A program made the translations under genes and the position numbers. The notes beneath the pieces were generated by a model. The model did not search any database. It was given only the letters and a program-made list of their open reading frames with translations, and was not told the DNA's origin. From positions 434,001 through 498,000 of the forward strand of contig NZ_JACVFC010000005.1 of assembly GCF_014529935.1 (NCBI RefSeq): a stretch of DNA of 64,000 bases, in the 5' to 3' direction. Positions 25,388 to 34,118 of this stretch are shown piece after piece (the stretch's first letter is position 1; every line of letters begins with the position of its first letter). Source of the stretch: Chitinophaga qingshengii (lineage in GTDB: Bacteria; Bacteroidota; Bacteroidia; Chitinophagales; Chitinophagaceae).

Positions 25388-26842
25388 TCAGGCCATGAGC
25401 CCGGGTATTACTTTTCCGGCAACGTCGGTGAGCCGGTAGCGGCGGCCCTGGTGTTTGAAGGTGAGTTTTTCGTGGTCCAGCCCCATAAGGTGTAATACGG
25501 TGGCGTGGAAATCATGTACATGCACAGGATCTTTTACGATGTTGTACCCGAACTCGTCGGTTTCGCCGTAAACGATGCCTGGTTTTACGCCACCGCCGGC
25601 CATCCAGATAGAAAAACAGCGGGGGTGATGATCGCGGCCATAATTGTCTGCCGTCATTTTACCCTGGCAATAATTCGTTCTGCCAAATTCACCGCCCCAT
25701 ATCACCAGTGTTTCGTCGAGCAGGCCGCGTTGTTTGAGGTCGGTGATCAGCGCTGCAGAAGCGCGGTCTACATCCTTTGCCTGTCCGGCCATTTCATTGG
25801 GCAGGTTGCCATGCTGGTCCCATCCCTGGTGATAGAGTTGCACGAAGCGTACACCACTTTCGGAGAGTTTCCGGGCCAGGAGGCAGTTGGCGGCAAAGGT
25901 GCCGGGGACAAGGCATTCCGGCCCATACAATTTGATGATGTCGTCTGATTCTTTGGAAAGATCGGTTAGTTCCGGTACGGCTGTTTGCATACGGTACGCC
26001 ATCTCGTATTGCTGGATTTTGGTACTGATTTCCGGATCGCCAAAGTCTTTGTAAGACTGATCATTCAAGGCGGCCAGCTGGTCCAGCATCTGGCGCCGGT
26101 TAGCCATATCAATACCTTCAGGATTATTGAGGTACAGTACCGGGTTATCGCCGCTGCTGAACTGTACTCCCTGATGGATACTATCCAGGAAGCCGTTGGA
26201 CCACAATTTGGAGTACACGCCCTGGCCGTTGCCTTTACCGCGTGACAGTAATACACAGAAGGCGGGCAGGTTTTTATTTTCGCTGCCCAGGCCATAACTC
26301 ATCCAGGAGCCAAAGCTGGCGCGGTTTCCCTGTTGCGCTCCTGTCTGGAAAAAAGTGAGTGCCGGGTCGTGGTTGATCGCTTCGGTAAACATCGACCGTA
26401 CGATGCAAATATCATCCACTATCTGTGCGGTATGCGGAAAGAGATCACTCACCCATGCCCGGGCCGCTCCATATTGTTTGAAATCAAAATGGGAACCTAC
26501 CAGCGGAAACGAAGACTGGCCTGCGGTCATGCCGGTGAGTCTCTGTCCCATGCGTATGGAGGGTGGTAGCTCCTGGCCCATCATGTCGCGCAGCTTAGGT
26601 TTATAGTCGAAGCTCTCCAGTTGTGAAGGGGCGCCGTTCTGAAACAGGTAGATGATCCTTTTGGCCTTGGGAGCGAAGTGTGGCATGCCGGGAATGAAGG
26701 GTGCTTCATGGGTTCCGCTTTTCCCGAAAAGATCGGGTATCAGCAAAGAGCCGAGGGCTACGCTACCGATGCCTAAACTGAGCCGTGACAGGAACTTCCG
26801 ACGGTTCATATTCAGGTGATGCTCCAGGAATTCATTTTTCAT
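25388..26842 (-). CDS. DUF1501 family protein
   Basis: A 484-residue exported protein of the DUF1501 family, a relative of alkaline phosphatase/sulfatase-fold enzymes. The N-terminus MNRRKFLSRLSLGIGSVALG is a Tat-like signal inside the usual family opening. Family landmarks are KRIIYLFQNGAPSQLESFDY (about 63-82), RSMFTEAINHDPALTFFQTG, RFVQLYHQGWDQHGN, ETLVIWGGEFGRTNY, and GRDHHPRCFSIWMAGGGVKP. His/Asp residues in the last three blocks resemble metal ligands of the superfamily. In Bacteroidota, Planctomycetes and Verrucomicrobia this family is nearly always coded next to a PSCyt1/DUF1549/DUF1553 protein, as here, and the two are thought to work together on an unknown exported substrate. Confidence 0.95.
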   Translation of the reverse strand: MKNEFLEHHLNMNRRKFLSRLSLGIGSVALGSLLIPDLFGKSGTHEAPFIPGMPHFAPKAKRIIYLFQNGAPSQLESFDYKPKLRDMMGQELPPSIRMGQRLTGMTAGQSSFPLVGSHFDFKQYGAARAWVSDLFPHTAQIVDDICIVRSMFTEAINHDPALTFFQTGAQQGNRASFGSWMSYGLGSENKNLPAFCVLLSRGKGNGQGVYSKLWSNGFLDSIHQGVQFSSGDNPVLYLNNPEGIDMANRRQMLDQLAALNDQSYKDFGDPEISTKIQQYEMAYRMQTAVPELTDLSKESDDIIKLYGPECLVPGTFAANCLLARKLSESGVRFVQLYHQGWDQHGNLPNEMAGQAKDVDRASAALITDLKQRGLLDETLVIWGGEFGRTNYCQGKMTADNYGRDHHPRCFSIWMAGGGVKPGIVYGETDEFGYNIVKDPVHVHDFHATVLHLMGLDHEKLTFKHQGRRYRLTDVAGKVIPGLMA

Positions 26843-26883
26843 CTTGTTAATTTTTTTGGAAAGAATGATGGTGAATCGCCGGT

Positions 26884-29202
26884 TTACGTTTTGGACAATG
26901 TTTCTTCCAGGTTATAAATGGTGGTGATCACTTGCATCATGGCCGCCCAGGAAGCCTGGTCCAGGTTGGTTGCCATCGGGTATTCTCCATGGTGCAGCAG
27001 TTTAGCGGCATTGGCCGGTTGCTTTTTATAATACGCTTGTTGTTGTTCATAATATTGGAGCAGGGTAGTCGTTTCTTTTACCTGCGGCGTGCGGCATACG
27101 ATCAGGCGAAATGCCTGTTGTATATGCTGTTGTACGCCGCCTCCCTGTTGCAGCAGGTGGGAAGCCAATACCCTGGACGCTTCCAGTACGGTAGGGTCAT
27201 TGAGCATCATGAGCGCCTGCAGGGGAGTGTTGGTGGCAGCGCGTTTTACTTCACATTGATCGCGGTTGCTGGCATCGAAGATCATCATGGAAGGTGGTGG
27301 CACCGTTCTTTTGATGAAGGTGTAAAGTCCACGGCGATAGAGACTGGGGCCATGGTCCTGCCGGTAGGTGGAAAGTTGTCCCCGGCCGGATGTAGCCATT
27401 TCCCACAGGCCTTTGGGCTGATAGGGTTTTACACTGGGGCCTCCGATTTCAGGCACCAGCAGTCCGCTGCTTTGCAGCACCAGGTCGCGTACCGTTTCTG
27501 CGGGCAGGCGAAAACGTGGTCCTCTTGAAAGGTATATGTTCTCCGGATCGGTCTTCATTTTCTCCGGTGTGATCACAGCAGATTGGCGGTAAGTGGCGGA
27601 CATGACCAGTTGTTTTACCAGTCTTTTAATATTCCATCCGTGTTGTGAAAAATCTGTTGCCAGCCAGTCGAGCAGCGCCGGGTTGCTGGGAAGATCACCC
27701 TGCATGCCGAAATCGCCCGTGCTTTTTACGATGCCTCTGCCAAAAAATTCCTGCCATACCTGGTTCACAAAAACACGTGCGGTGAGTGGATTTTTGGGAT
27801 TGAACAACCAGTTGGCGAGGCCCAGCCTGTTACCCGGATAGCTGGTGGTATTGAAAGGTAGTATAGCCGTTGGCGTAGCCGGTGTTACTTCAATGGTAGG
27901 GTTGTCGTAGTTGCCACGGCCCAGTACATATGTTTTCCTGGCCGTATCGTTATCTCCCATCACAGATACAATCAGTCTGGCAGTGTCCTGTTTGTTGAGG
28001 AAGTGCAGTACGCCCTGAAGATCTTCTTTGGAGATCTCCATATAAGGTTTTTTGGCGTAGGTTTCAGGTCCGCCTACCGTTGATTCCAGGCCTACCTCTT
28101 TTACATTGTTGAAGAAAGCAAAGAGTTGGTAATATTCCTTCTGTGAAAAGGGATCGTATTTATGGTCATGACAGTGCGCGCATTCTATGGTGATGCCCAA
28201 CAGGCTTTTACCGAAGGTATTGGTGCGGTCGGTTACATATTCAATACGGTATTCTTCATCAATTACCCCTCCTTCTTCCGTGATTTTATGGTTTCGGTTA
28301 AAGCCTGATGCCAGTAGTTGTTCACGGGTGGCATTGGGGATCATGTCACCGGCGAGTTGCCAGGTCACAAAATCCTTATAGGAGAGGTTACTGTTAAATG
28401 CATGTATCACCCAGTCGCGCCAGGGCCACATACTGCGGTAGTTATCGTCCTGATAGCCGTGTGAGTCCGCATAGCGGGCTACGTCCATCCAGTGAACGGC
28501 CATTTTCTCTCCGTATGCCTTGTCCTGCAGCAGTTCATCCACCATTTGTTCGTAGCCTTTGTCGCTGGTGTCTTTCGCAAAACGTTCCATTCGCTCCAGG
28601 GTGGGAGGAAGGCCGGTGAGGTCCAGGCTGAGCCGTTTTAGCAGCCGTTCATGATCTGCCATTGGGTTGGGGGACAGCCCTTTTTCGGCCATCTGTGCCT
28701 GTGTGAAAAAGTCGATTTCATTACGTGTCCATTGTTGGTCGGTTACCCGTGGTAACGCAGGAGATACCGGTGGAACGAAAGCCCAGTGTGGTTTGTATTT
28801 GGCGCCCTGTTTAATCCATTTCTCAATCAGTTTTACTTCAAAACTGCTGAGCGCCATGTTACTGGATGGCGGCGGCATGCGCATGGATGTATCGGAGGTG
28901 CTGATGCGTTGGTATACTGCCGAAGCCATGGGATTGCCGGGTACCAGCGCATGCGCGCCGGGAGCGTCTTTCAGCGCTTTATAGGCGCTGTCGGCGATGT
29001 CGAGGCGTAGACCTGCTTCGCGTTTGTTGGCATCCGGGCCGTGACAGGCAAAACATTTGTCGGACAGGATCGGGCGGACATGAAAATTATAGTCCACCAT
29101 ATCAGGCATCTTTTCAGATGACTGGTCCTGCGCATCCTGGTTATTGCAGGCCATAAAAAGGGTGAGGATACAGGCAGCAGCCTTTACATAACGTTGGAAC
29201 AT
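26884..29202 (-). CDS. PSCyt1-DUF1549-DUF1553 cytochrome-domain lipoprotein
   Basis: A 772-residue protein and the first gene of the four-gene operon. The N-terminus (AAACILTLFMAC) is a lipoprotein signal with lipobox Cys at about 19. A planctomycete cytochrome c domain (about 38-130) carries one haem motif, CFACHGPD, and a candidate Met ligand in RMPPPSS. DUF1549 follows (about 160-370; RLLKRLSLDLTGLPPT, HWMDVARYADSHGYQ, ECAHCHDHKYDPFS) and then DUF1553 (about 455-740; LTARVFVNQVWQEFFGRGIV, RDQCEVKRAATNTPLQALM). Length and order are normal for the family. It is predicted to sit on the envelope and pass electrons. Its promoter region holds a TATATTTG box and a palindrome like the one at the GntR gene. 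Confidence 0.93.
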   Translation of the reverse strand: MFQRYVKAAACILTLFMACNNQDAQDQSSEKMPDMVDYNFHVRPILSDKCFACHGPDANKREAGLRLDIADSAYKALKDAPGAHALVPGNPMASAVYQRISTSDTSMRMPPPSSNMALSSFEVKLIEKWIKQGAKYKPHWAFVPPVSPALPRVTDQQWTRNEIDFFTQAQMAEKGLSPNPMADHERLLKRLSLDLTGLPPTLERMERFAKDTSDKGYEQMVDELLQDKAYGEKMAVHWMDVARYADSHGYQDDNYRSMWPWRDWVIHAFNSNLSYKDFVTWQLAGDMIPNATREQLLASGFNRNHKITEEGGVIDEEYRIEYVTDRTNTFGKSLLGITIECAHCHDHKYDPFSQKEYYQLFAFFNNVKEVGLESTVGGPETYAKKPYMEISKEDLQGVLHFLNKQDTARLIVSVMGDNDTARKTYVLGRGNYDNPTIEVTPATPTAILPFNTTSYPGNRLGLANWLFNPKNPLTARVFVNQVWQEFFGRGIVKSTGDFGMQGDLPSNPALLDWLATDFSQHGWNIKRLVKQLVMSATYRQSAVITPEKMKTDPENIYLSRGPRFRLPAETVRDLVLQSSGLLVPEIGGPSVKPYQPKGLWEMATSGRGQLSTYRQDHGPSLYRRGLYTFIKRTVPPPSMMIFDASNRDQCEVKRAATNTPLQALMMLNDPTVLEASRVLASHLLQQGGGVQQHIQQAFRLIVCRTPQVKETTTLLQYYEQQQAYYKKQPANAAKLLHHGEYPMATNLDQASWAAMMQVITTIYNLEETLSKT

Positions 29203-29354
29203 AATCTGGTTAGGTATATATGATTGTTCACTTCCTGATCTGAATGACGTATATCTTCCTATGTGATAAGAGCGCAGTATGCCCTGTACCGGACATAGCT
29301 ACGCTACACTGATTTTGATTGCAGCTATTTCTTTTTTCCTTGCTATCCAACAAT

Positions 29355-29384
29355 CGTTCATATGTATGAACATAAACAAATATA
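29355..29384 (-). promoter_or_regulatory. Promoter box with overlapping GntR-type operator candidate
   Basis: On the minus strand TATATTTG (29377-29384) matches the Bacteroidota -7 box TAnnTTTG. Three bases downstream lies TATGTTCATACATATGAACG (29355-29374), containing GTTCATA/TATGAAC arms with a 2-base spacer. The TATGTT-x-x-TACATAT core (TATGTTCATACATAT) matches 14 of 15 positions of TATGTTCGTACATAT before the GntR start codon at 56457. Overlap with the expected transcription start suggests repression. A -33 TTTG at normal spacing is not clear. The rest of 29203-29528 shows no gene. Confidence 0.55.
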
Positions 29385-29528
29385 GTGTTTCTACTTACAA
29401 ATAGGCAAGGATGAAAATATTTTTTTTAGGAACGGAAGCGGAAGGATTTTGGGAGATACGCCATGGCGGCAGATAACCATTGTTGCTATGCAAAAATAGT
29501 ATGTAATTAAGTCAATATTGTTCTAGTA

Positions 29529-29780
29529 TTATACCTTGTCTCCCGTATGTTGCAACCCTTTCGTCAGCAGGTTATCTCCCCATTTTTCCATCAGGTCAAC
29601 AATCGGCAGCAGTGATTCACCCAGCCCGGTCAGAAAATATTCTACTTTGGGCGGTAGTTCCGGGTAAATTATTTTTTTGACAACACCGTGCTCTTCCAAT
29701 TCTTTTAACTGCAGACTGAGTACACGCCTGCTCGCAGTGGGATTATGCCGGGCCAGTTCGCAAATCCTTTGGATTTTTCT
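29529..29780 (-). pseudogene. 3' fragment of a HxlR-family regulator gene
   Basis: A minus-strand frame of about 83 codons ends with TAA at 29529-29531 and reads RRVLSLQLKELEEHGVVKKI, IYPELPPKVEYFLTGLGESL and LPIVDLMEKWGDNLL. This is the wing and C-terminal helix of a HxlR-type winged-helix regulator. The N-terminal half with the conserved Cys and first helices (C-P-x-x-x-x-L-x-x-I-G-x-K-W) is missing; upstream codons (NLPFSFFRSCKKRK) do not match and an in-frame stop lies at about 29819. HxlR genes commonly sit beside NTF2-like or oxidoreductase genes, as this one does. Confidence 0.75.
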
Positions 29781-29821
29781 TTTCTTACATGAACGGAAAA
29801 ACGAGAATGGAAGATTTTAGG

Positions 29822-29874
29822 AGGATGTGTAAAAAGCCTTTCGATGCGCTGTCTAAAGCCCCTTTACACATCCT
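29822..29874. repeat. 12-bp inverted repeat with 29-base spacer
   Basis: AGGATGTGTAAA (29822-29833) and TTTACACATCCT (29863-29874) are perfect inverted copies. They lie between the broken 5' end of the HxlR fragment and the NTF2-like gene, so the repeat may mark the insertion or deletion that truncated the regulator, or be a small hairpin element. No T-run follows on either strand. Confidence 0.5.
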
Positions 29875-29918
29875 GACGGGTATTGCCGCAGATTGATAAC
29901 TTTCTAATTCATGGATGT

Positions 29919-30302
29919 TCATTTTAACTCTTCCCGATAAGAGACCTTATCTACGATCTGCCATTTCCCTTCCAGCCTTATCAGGTTAAACCGGTCAATG
30001 AACCGAAAGGTATCAAAGGTCAACTGTACCTGGGCTGCCCCGGTATCTCCATCCCAGTTATAGGAGAGGAGTTGGGGCTGGCATTTCTGTAGTGTGGCCT
30101 GAGCTACGAGGTCCAGGTATTGCGGCAGTGTCCACTGCATCAGCTTTCCTTCCATGATGGTCCTGATGTGCGCATCGGGGTGAAATGCCGCCCGGAGCCT
30201 TTCCATGTTTTTTACCGGACGCCCTTCGAGATAGTCATTCAGTGTAAGCAGGATTAATTGTTTTTCGTCTTCTACGCCGACTTTGATTGCTGGAGTTTGC
30301 AT
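29919..30302 (-). CDS. NTF2-like protein (putative lumazine-binding family)
   Basis: A protein of 127 residues. The ATG at 30300-30302 is preferred over a GTG at 30332. It reads EKQLILLTLNDYLEGRPVKN in the first helix, then FHPDAHIRTIMEGKLMQWTL, LPQYLDLVA, and ends with the strand FNLIRLEGKWQIVDKVSYRE, matching small NTF2-fold proteins annotated as putative lumazine-binding (PF12893). It is cytoplasmic and the function is unknown. A broken copy of the same family lies at 19399-19530. The HxlR fragment downstream suggests the pair was once regulator plus target. Confidence 0.8.
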   Translation of the reverse strand: MQTPAIKVGVEDEKQLILLTLNDYLEGRPVKNMERLRAAFHPDAHIRTIMEGKLMQWTLPQYLDLVAQATLQKCQPQLLSYNWDGDTGAAQVQLTFDTFRFIDRFNLIRLEGKWQIVDKVSYREELK

Positions 30303-30415
30303 ATGATATACCGTATTTGGTTTGGATGCCACAAAGCTATGACCTCACGTTGTTTTATCAGTTGCTGTGATCAAATGAATAATTGTGAAATTCAAAGAAT
30401 GGGACATCTGATACA

Positions 30416-31414
30416 TCACAGTTTCGATGAAAGGGACTCTCCATTAAATGTCAATTCCCGCAGGTATTTATATTCCCCATTTTCCTGTTTGAAAACGCAT
30501 TGTTCCCAAAAGTGATCATCGTCCAAGGTGCAGGAGGAATGAAGATAGTCAGCGGCATCCCAATAGGTAACAGTCTTAAGCTGGTTTATGACAGAATCCG
30601 CATAATGAAAGTCAGCACCGGGAGGGAAATAGTCCCATTCATAGATGTTTCCGGCGTCCGGTATATAGAGTAGATATTTGATGGTATAGCCTTTTTCTGA
30701 CAGACCTTTGGCTCCGGTTACAAGCAATACGAAACGTTTGTGCAACGGGAATATACTGGAGAAATGTTCGGATCCAAACATGCCGGTCATGCTATCATAT
30801 TTGTCGGGGTAATTTATCCTTAGTTTCTCCGCCAGTCGCTGGAGCACAGCAATTTCCAGGTACTGTCTGAAAGCCTGGTTTATTTTTTCTTTTCTACGTT
30901 GTTTAACAATGGAGACAAGGAATGGTGCCGTTATAAATTCCAACATGTCAGTACTGTTATAACGGGAATGAAGTTCCTCGTAAGGCAAATAAACAGATTG
31001 ATTAAAAACATCACGGGGGAAAACTGTATTTGTTGCCATCTCTTCGTCCGCGGTTTCAAAGAATGTCAATGATCGTATAATAAACCATTCGCCTTCATAA
31101 AAGGCTCCATAAAAGCTAACACTGTAAGCTTTACATGCAGAGGGTTGTAAACCCGTCCCTGGTGGTAATAGCTCCCATCTCGCCTGTTCTGCAGGTCTCG
31201 TTGGTCTGCTGACGATGGAGTAGCTATCAAACTGAGATATTAAAAAGCTCAGATCATCAGTATCAGGAAACTCACTAACAAAGGTGGTCGCAAAGAATTT
31301 ATCCTTTGACGGATTGAATAAACCGTTGCGATAATTCCTGGATAGGTTAGCGGGAACCCTTGGATATAACAATTTCCATACTTCATTCTGTTGGATGTTC
31401 ATGGAATCAGACAT
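30416..31414 (-). CDS. Hypothetical protein
   Basis: A 332-residue soluble protein that I do not recognise. It has no signal peptide or membrane segment; it is rich in aromatic residues and mixes strands and helices (SVSFYGAFYEGEWFIIRSLT at about 98-117; KEKINQAFRQYLEIAVLQRL at about 175-194; a late EWDYFPPGADFHYADSVINQ). The ATG at 31412-31414 or the one four codons on (31402) could be the start. It is divergent from the LytS-like kinase gene, with about 125 bases between starts, and could share its promoter region. No neighbour hints at its job. Confidence 0.65.
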   Translation of the reverse strand: MSDSMNIQQNEVWKLLYPRVPANLSRNYRNGLFNPSKDKFFATTFVSEFPDTDDLSFLISQFDSYSIVSRPTRPAEQARWELLPPGTGLQPSACKAYSVSFYGAFYEGEWFIIRSLTFFETADEEMATNTVFPRDVFNQSVYLPYEELHSRYNSTDMLEFITAPFLVSIVKQRRKEKINQAFRQYLEIAVLQRLAEKLRINYPDKYDSMTGMFGSEHFSSIFPLHKRFVLLVTGAKGLSEKGYTIKYLLYIPDAGNIYEWDYFPPGADFHYADSVINQLKTVTYWDAADYLHSSCTLDDDHFWEQCVFKQENGEYKYLRELTFNGESLSSKL

Positions 31415-31538
31415 TTTTTACGTGACAACCAAATATATGCTATTTAAAATAATGCCTGATTCTGTCTCATTTCACCCAATTACAAAGTGTATCTTCGTTA
31501 CGTGGCATAGCGGGTATACTTTCGGGAAAAATGAAACT

Positions 31539-32420
31539 ATGAGAAAACAAGTTCTGACCTTTATTTTGATGCTGTTCGCCGGATATGTACAGGCGCAGGT
31601 CTCCGCGGACACTACCACGGTGAAAAACACGGATGCCGCCATTAAAACAATTAAGAGCCACATTGTACAGTTACTGCACGACCCGGGATTTGTGAAGAGC
31701 ACCGTGCTGCCGGTGGCAATAATGATATTGAGTGGTTTGGTTTCGTTGGTGTTGTTAACGTTATTCGTGGTAGTCAGGAGAAAACAAAAAAGAAAACTCA
31801 AATACCAGGAGCAGCAAACCAGGGAGGCAAAGCTCCGGTTGCAATCTATCCGGTCGCAGCTTAATCCGCATTTTGTGTACAATGCGCTGGCAGGGATCCA
31901 GAACCTGATGAATAAAAACGATAACGCGGCTGCAAATACTTATCTGAACAGGTTTTCGAGGCTATCCAGAAGAGTGCTGGAGGATGCGGATAGAGATTTG
32001 ATAACCGTGGAGGAAGAAATAACGCTGCTGGATGATTACCTGAAAATGGAGCAGCTGCGTTTCGGATTCGTATATACGATCACGGTAGATAACCGAATTG
32101 ACGCCGTCAATACAGAGATCCCTTCAATGTTGGTGCAGCCGTTTGTTGAAAATGCAGTGAAACACGGTATGGTGACCCTGAAAGAGGGGCATGTTTCTGT
32201 CAGGTTTGAAAATACGGCGAAGGGCATTAAGGTAGTCATAGAAGATAATGGTACCGGCTTTGATCTGGCTGCTGCAACAGAAGGGGTGGGACTGGAGTTG
32301 TCAAAAAACAGGATATCTTTATTAAATGAGGTGTATAAACATACGCCGGTGTCACTACAGGTCGGCTCCGGCGAAACCGGGACAACCATAACGATCACCT
32401 TAAATGACTGGTTGGCATGA
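31539..32420 (+). CDS. LytS-type sensor histidine kinase
   Basis: A 293-residue kinase of the His_kinase (PF06580) group. The ATG at 31539 gives a signal peptide (MRKQVLTFILMLFAGYVQAQ); the open frame extends further left but those codons are not protein-like. A short periplasmic part and one TM segment (about 56-78; PVAIMILSGLVSLVLLTLFV) are followed by a coiled linker and the kinase core: SQLNPHFVYNALAG with the phospho-accepting His at about 111, then QPFVENAVKHG (N box) and VIEDNGTGFD (G box). The stop overlaps the response-regulator ATG by four bases (ATGA), so the two are translationally coupled. The signal sensed is unknown. Confidence 0.93.
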   Translation: MRKQVLTFILMLFAGYVQAQVSADTTTVKNTDAAIKTIKSHIVQLLHDPGFVKSTVLPVAIMILSGLVSLVLLTLFVVVRRKQKRKLKYQEQQTREAKLRLQSIRSQLNPHFVYNALAGIQNLMNKNDNAAANTYLNRFSRLSRRVLEDADRDLITVEEEITLLDDYLKMEQLRFGFVYTITVDNRIDAVNTEIPSMLVQPFVENAVKHGMVTLKEGHVSVRFENTAKGIKVVIEDNGTGFDLAAATEGVGLELSKNRISLLNEVYKHTPVSLQVGSGETGTTITITLNDWLA

Positions 32421-33160
32421 ACGCAATAATTGTTGACGATGAAGCGCATAATATAGAGAATCTGCAGGGTATCCTTACCCGGCATTACCCTGAAATAGTG
32501 ATAGCAGGTACTGCTACTACCGTTAGTGAAGCTTTTGCGTTGCTGAAAATGAAACAGACGGATCTCCTTTTTCTGGATATCCGGATGGGTAAAGAAACGG
32601 GGTTTGATTTACTGGAAAAGTTGAGTCGCCGGGATTTTGAAGTCATTTTTGTCTCAGCATATGATAAATACGGCATCCGGGCTATCAAATTTGCTGCCCT
32701 GGATTATATATTAAAGCCGATAGATGAGACAGAACTGGAGATCGCTATTGCCCGCGCCCGGGAGAAGATAACGCAAAAAGCCCATCGCAGCCGGCTCGAT
32801 TTTTTAATGGAGCACCTGCGGAAATCGGAGCATACACCGGCAAAAATCGCTTTGCCACTCTTCCAGGAAACACGGTATGTGAAAGTAAATGATATTATCC
32901 GTTGTGAAGCACAAAATACCTATGTTCATTTTTACCTGGAAAACGGAGAAAAAATCCTGGTATCCCGCCCATTGAAAGAATATGATGACTTACTGGCCCC
33001 GCATGGGTTTATCCGGTGTCATCAAACCCATCTCGTAAATCCTCTTTATATCAGGAGCCTGCTGAAGGAAGACGGCGGTGTTTTATTGTTGACTGATGGC
33101 GCCAGGGTGCCCGTTTCTAAATCAAAGAAAGAGCATGTGAAGCGACTATTAAATAAATGA
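32417..33160 (+). CDS. LytTR-family response regulator
   Basis: A 247-residue regulator with a receiver domain (about 1-120) and a LytTR DNA-binding domain (about 140-245). Receiver residues are present: acidic pocket DDE at about 7-9, phospho-accepting Asp in LLFLDIRM at about 54, Ser in FVSAYD and Lys in YILKP. The LytTR part shows RYVKVNDIIRCEAQNTYVHF and FIRCHQTHLVNPLYI. It is the partner of the kinase whose gene it overlaps by four bases. Confidence 0.95.
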   Translation: MNAIIVDDEAHNIENLQGILTRHYPEIVIAGTATTVSEAFALLKMKQTDLLFLDIRMGKETGFDLLEKLSRRDFEVIFVSAYDKYGIRAIKFAALDYILKPIDETELEIAIARAREKITQKAHRSRLDFLMEHLRKSEHTPAKIALPLFQETRYVKVNDIIRCEAQNTYVHFYLENGEKILVSRPLKEYDDLLAPHGFIRCHQTHLVNPLYIRSLLKEDGGVLLLTDGARVPVSKSKKEHVKRLLNK

Positions 33161-33316
33161 TATAAATATATTATGTTTATCTGCTTCTTTCTTATATAGA
33201 AAAATAGTCCACCCCTCATACCAAAACTTTTTACATTTTTAATCCATCCCTCCTGACATAGGGTTGTCAAAACCCGCTGCTACATTTGTTAAACAATCAC
33301 CAAAAAAACTATCCAA

Positions 33317-33742
33317 ATGGCACAATCATCAGTATTACGCGGCATGGCAACCATCACTTATTATGCAGCAGACCACGCCGCAGCAAAAAAATGGTACTCC
33401 GAATTTTTAGGCATCGCTCCCTATTTTGACATGCCGGGTTATTTTGAGTTCCGCCTGGGCGACTATCAGCATGAGTTGGGTGTGATTGACGCCGGATATG
33501 CGCCACCGGCAAGATCTGGGGAGACCGGCGGGGCTGTTACCTACTGGCATGTGGAGGATATCAAAGCTACTTTTGACAGGCTGATAACACTCGGCGCCAC
33601 CGAATTTGAACCCATCACCGCTCGCGGCCAGGAAGGAAGCGGTTTTGTCACCGCAGCGGTAACAGACCCCTTCGGCAATATCATCGGCATCATGACCAAC
33701 CCTCATTACCTGGAAATCTTAAAACAAAAAACCGCTTTATAG
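33317..33742 (+). CDS. VOC-family (glyoxalase/bleomycin-resistance-like) protein
   Basis: A 141-residue protein of the vicinal oxygen chelate superfamily, made of two beta-alpha-beta-beta-beta modules: AAKKWYSEFLGIAPYFDMPG and YFEFRLGDYQHELGVID in the first, TYWHVEDIKATFDRLITLGA and VTDPFGNIIGIMTNP in the second. His and Glu positions in EFRLG, YWHVED and the last strand could bind a metal. The substrate is unknown; such proteins include lyases, dioxygenases and resistance proteins. It lies two bases ahead of the YdeI-like gene and is co-transcribed with it. Confidence 0.88.
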   Translation: MAQSSVLRGMATITYYAADHAAAKKWYSEFLGIAPYFDMPGYFEFRLGDYQHELGVIDAGYAPPARSGETGGAVTYWHVEDIKATFDRLITLGATEFEPITARGQEGSGFVTAAVTDPFGNIIGIMTNPHYLEILKQKTAL

Positions 33743-33744
33743 CA

Positions 33745-34113
33745 ATGGAAACACTGGACGGAAGACAAGCTGTATACGCCACCACCAGGGCTGAATGGCG
33801 GAAATGGCTGGAAGAAAACTGCCAAAACGAAACGGGCGTATGGCTCATACAGTATCATAAAAAAAGCAAAGCGCCCTGCATTTCACTGATCGACGCAACG
33901 GAAGAAGCGCTGTGTTTCGGGTGGATAGACAGTAAAGCCAAAAAGCGCAATGAGGAAAGTTTCTACCTGACATTTACGCCCCGTAAGGCGAAAAGCAAAT
34001 GGAGCAAACCCAATATAGAAAGGGCGGAACGAATGATCGCCACGGGCCTCATGACATCGCACGGCCAGGAAAAAATTGACCTGGCCAAGCGTACCGGAAT
34101 GTGGCAGGAGTAG
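33745..34113 (+). CDS. YdeI/OmpD-associated-like protein, short form
   Basis: A 122-residue protein matching the N-terminal part of the YdeI-like family: EWRKWLEENCQNETGVWLIQ, then ATEEALCFGWIDSKAKKRNE, YLTFTPRKAKSKWSKPNIER and a helix MIATGLMTSHG. Full-length members usually run to about 190 residues with a second conserved block near the C-terminus; here the frame stops right after AKRTGMWQE. It may be a genuine short form or a late truncation. The role is not known. It is the second gene of an operon with the VOC protein, and ends five bases from the convergent transporter gene. Confidence 0.8.
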   Translation: METLDGRQAVYATTRAEWRKWLEENCQNETGVWLIQYHKKSKAPCISLIDATEEALCFGWIDSKAKKRNEESFYLTFTPRKAKSKWSKPNIERAERMIATGLMTSHGQEKIDLAKRTGMWQE

Positions 34114-34118
34114 TCACA

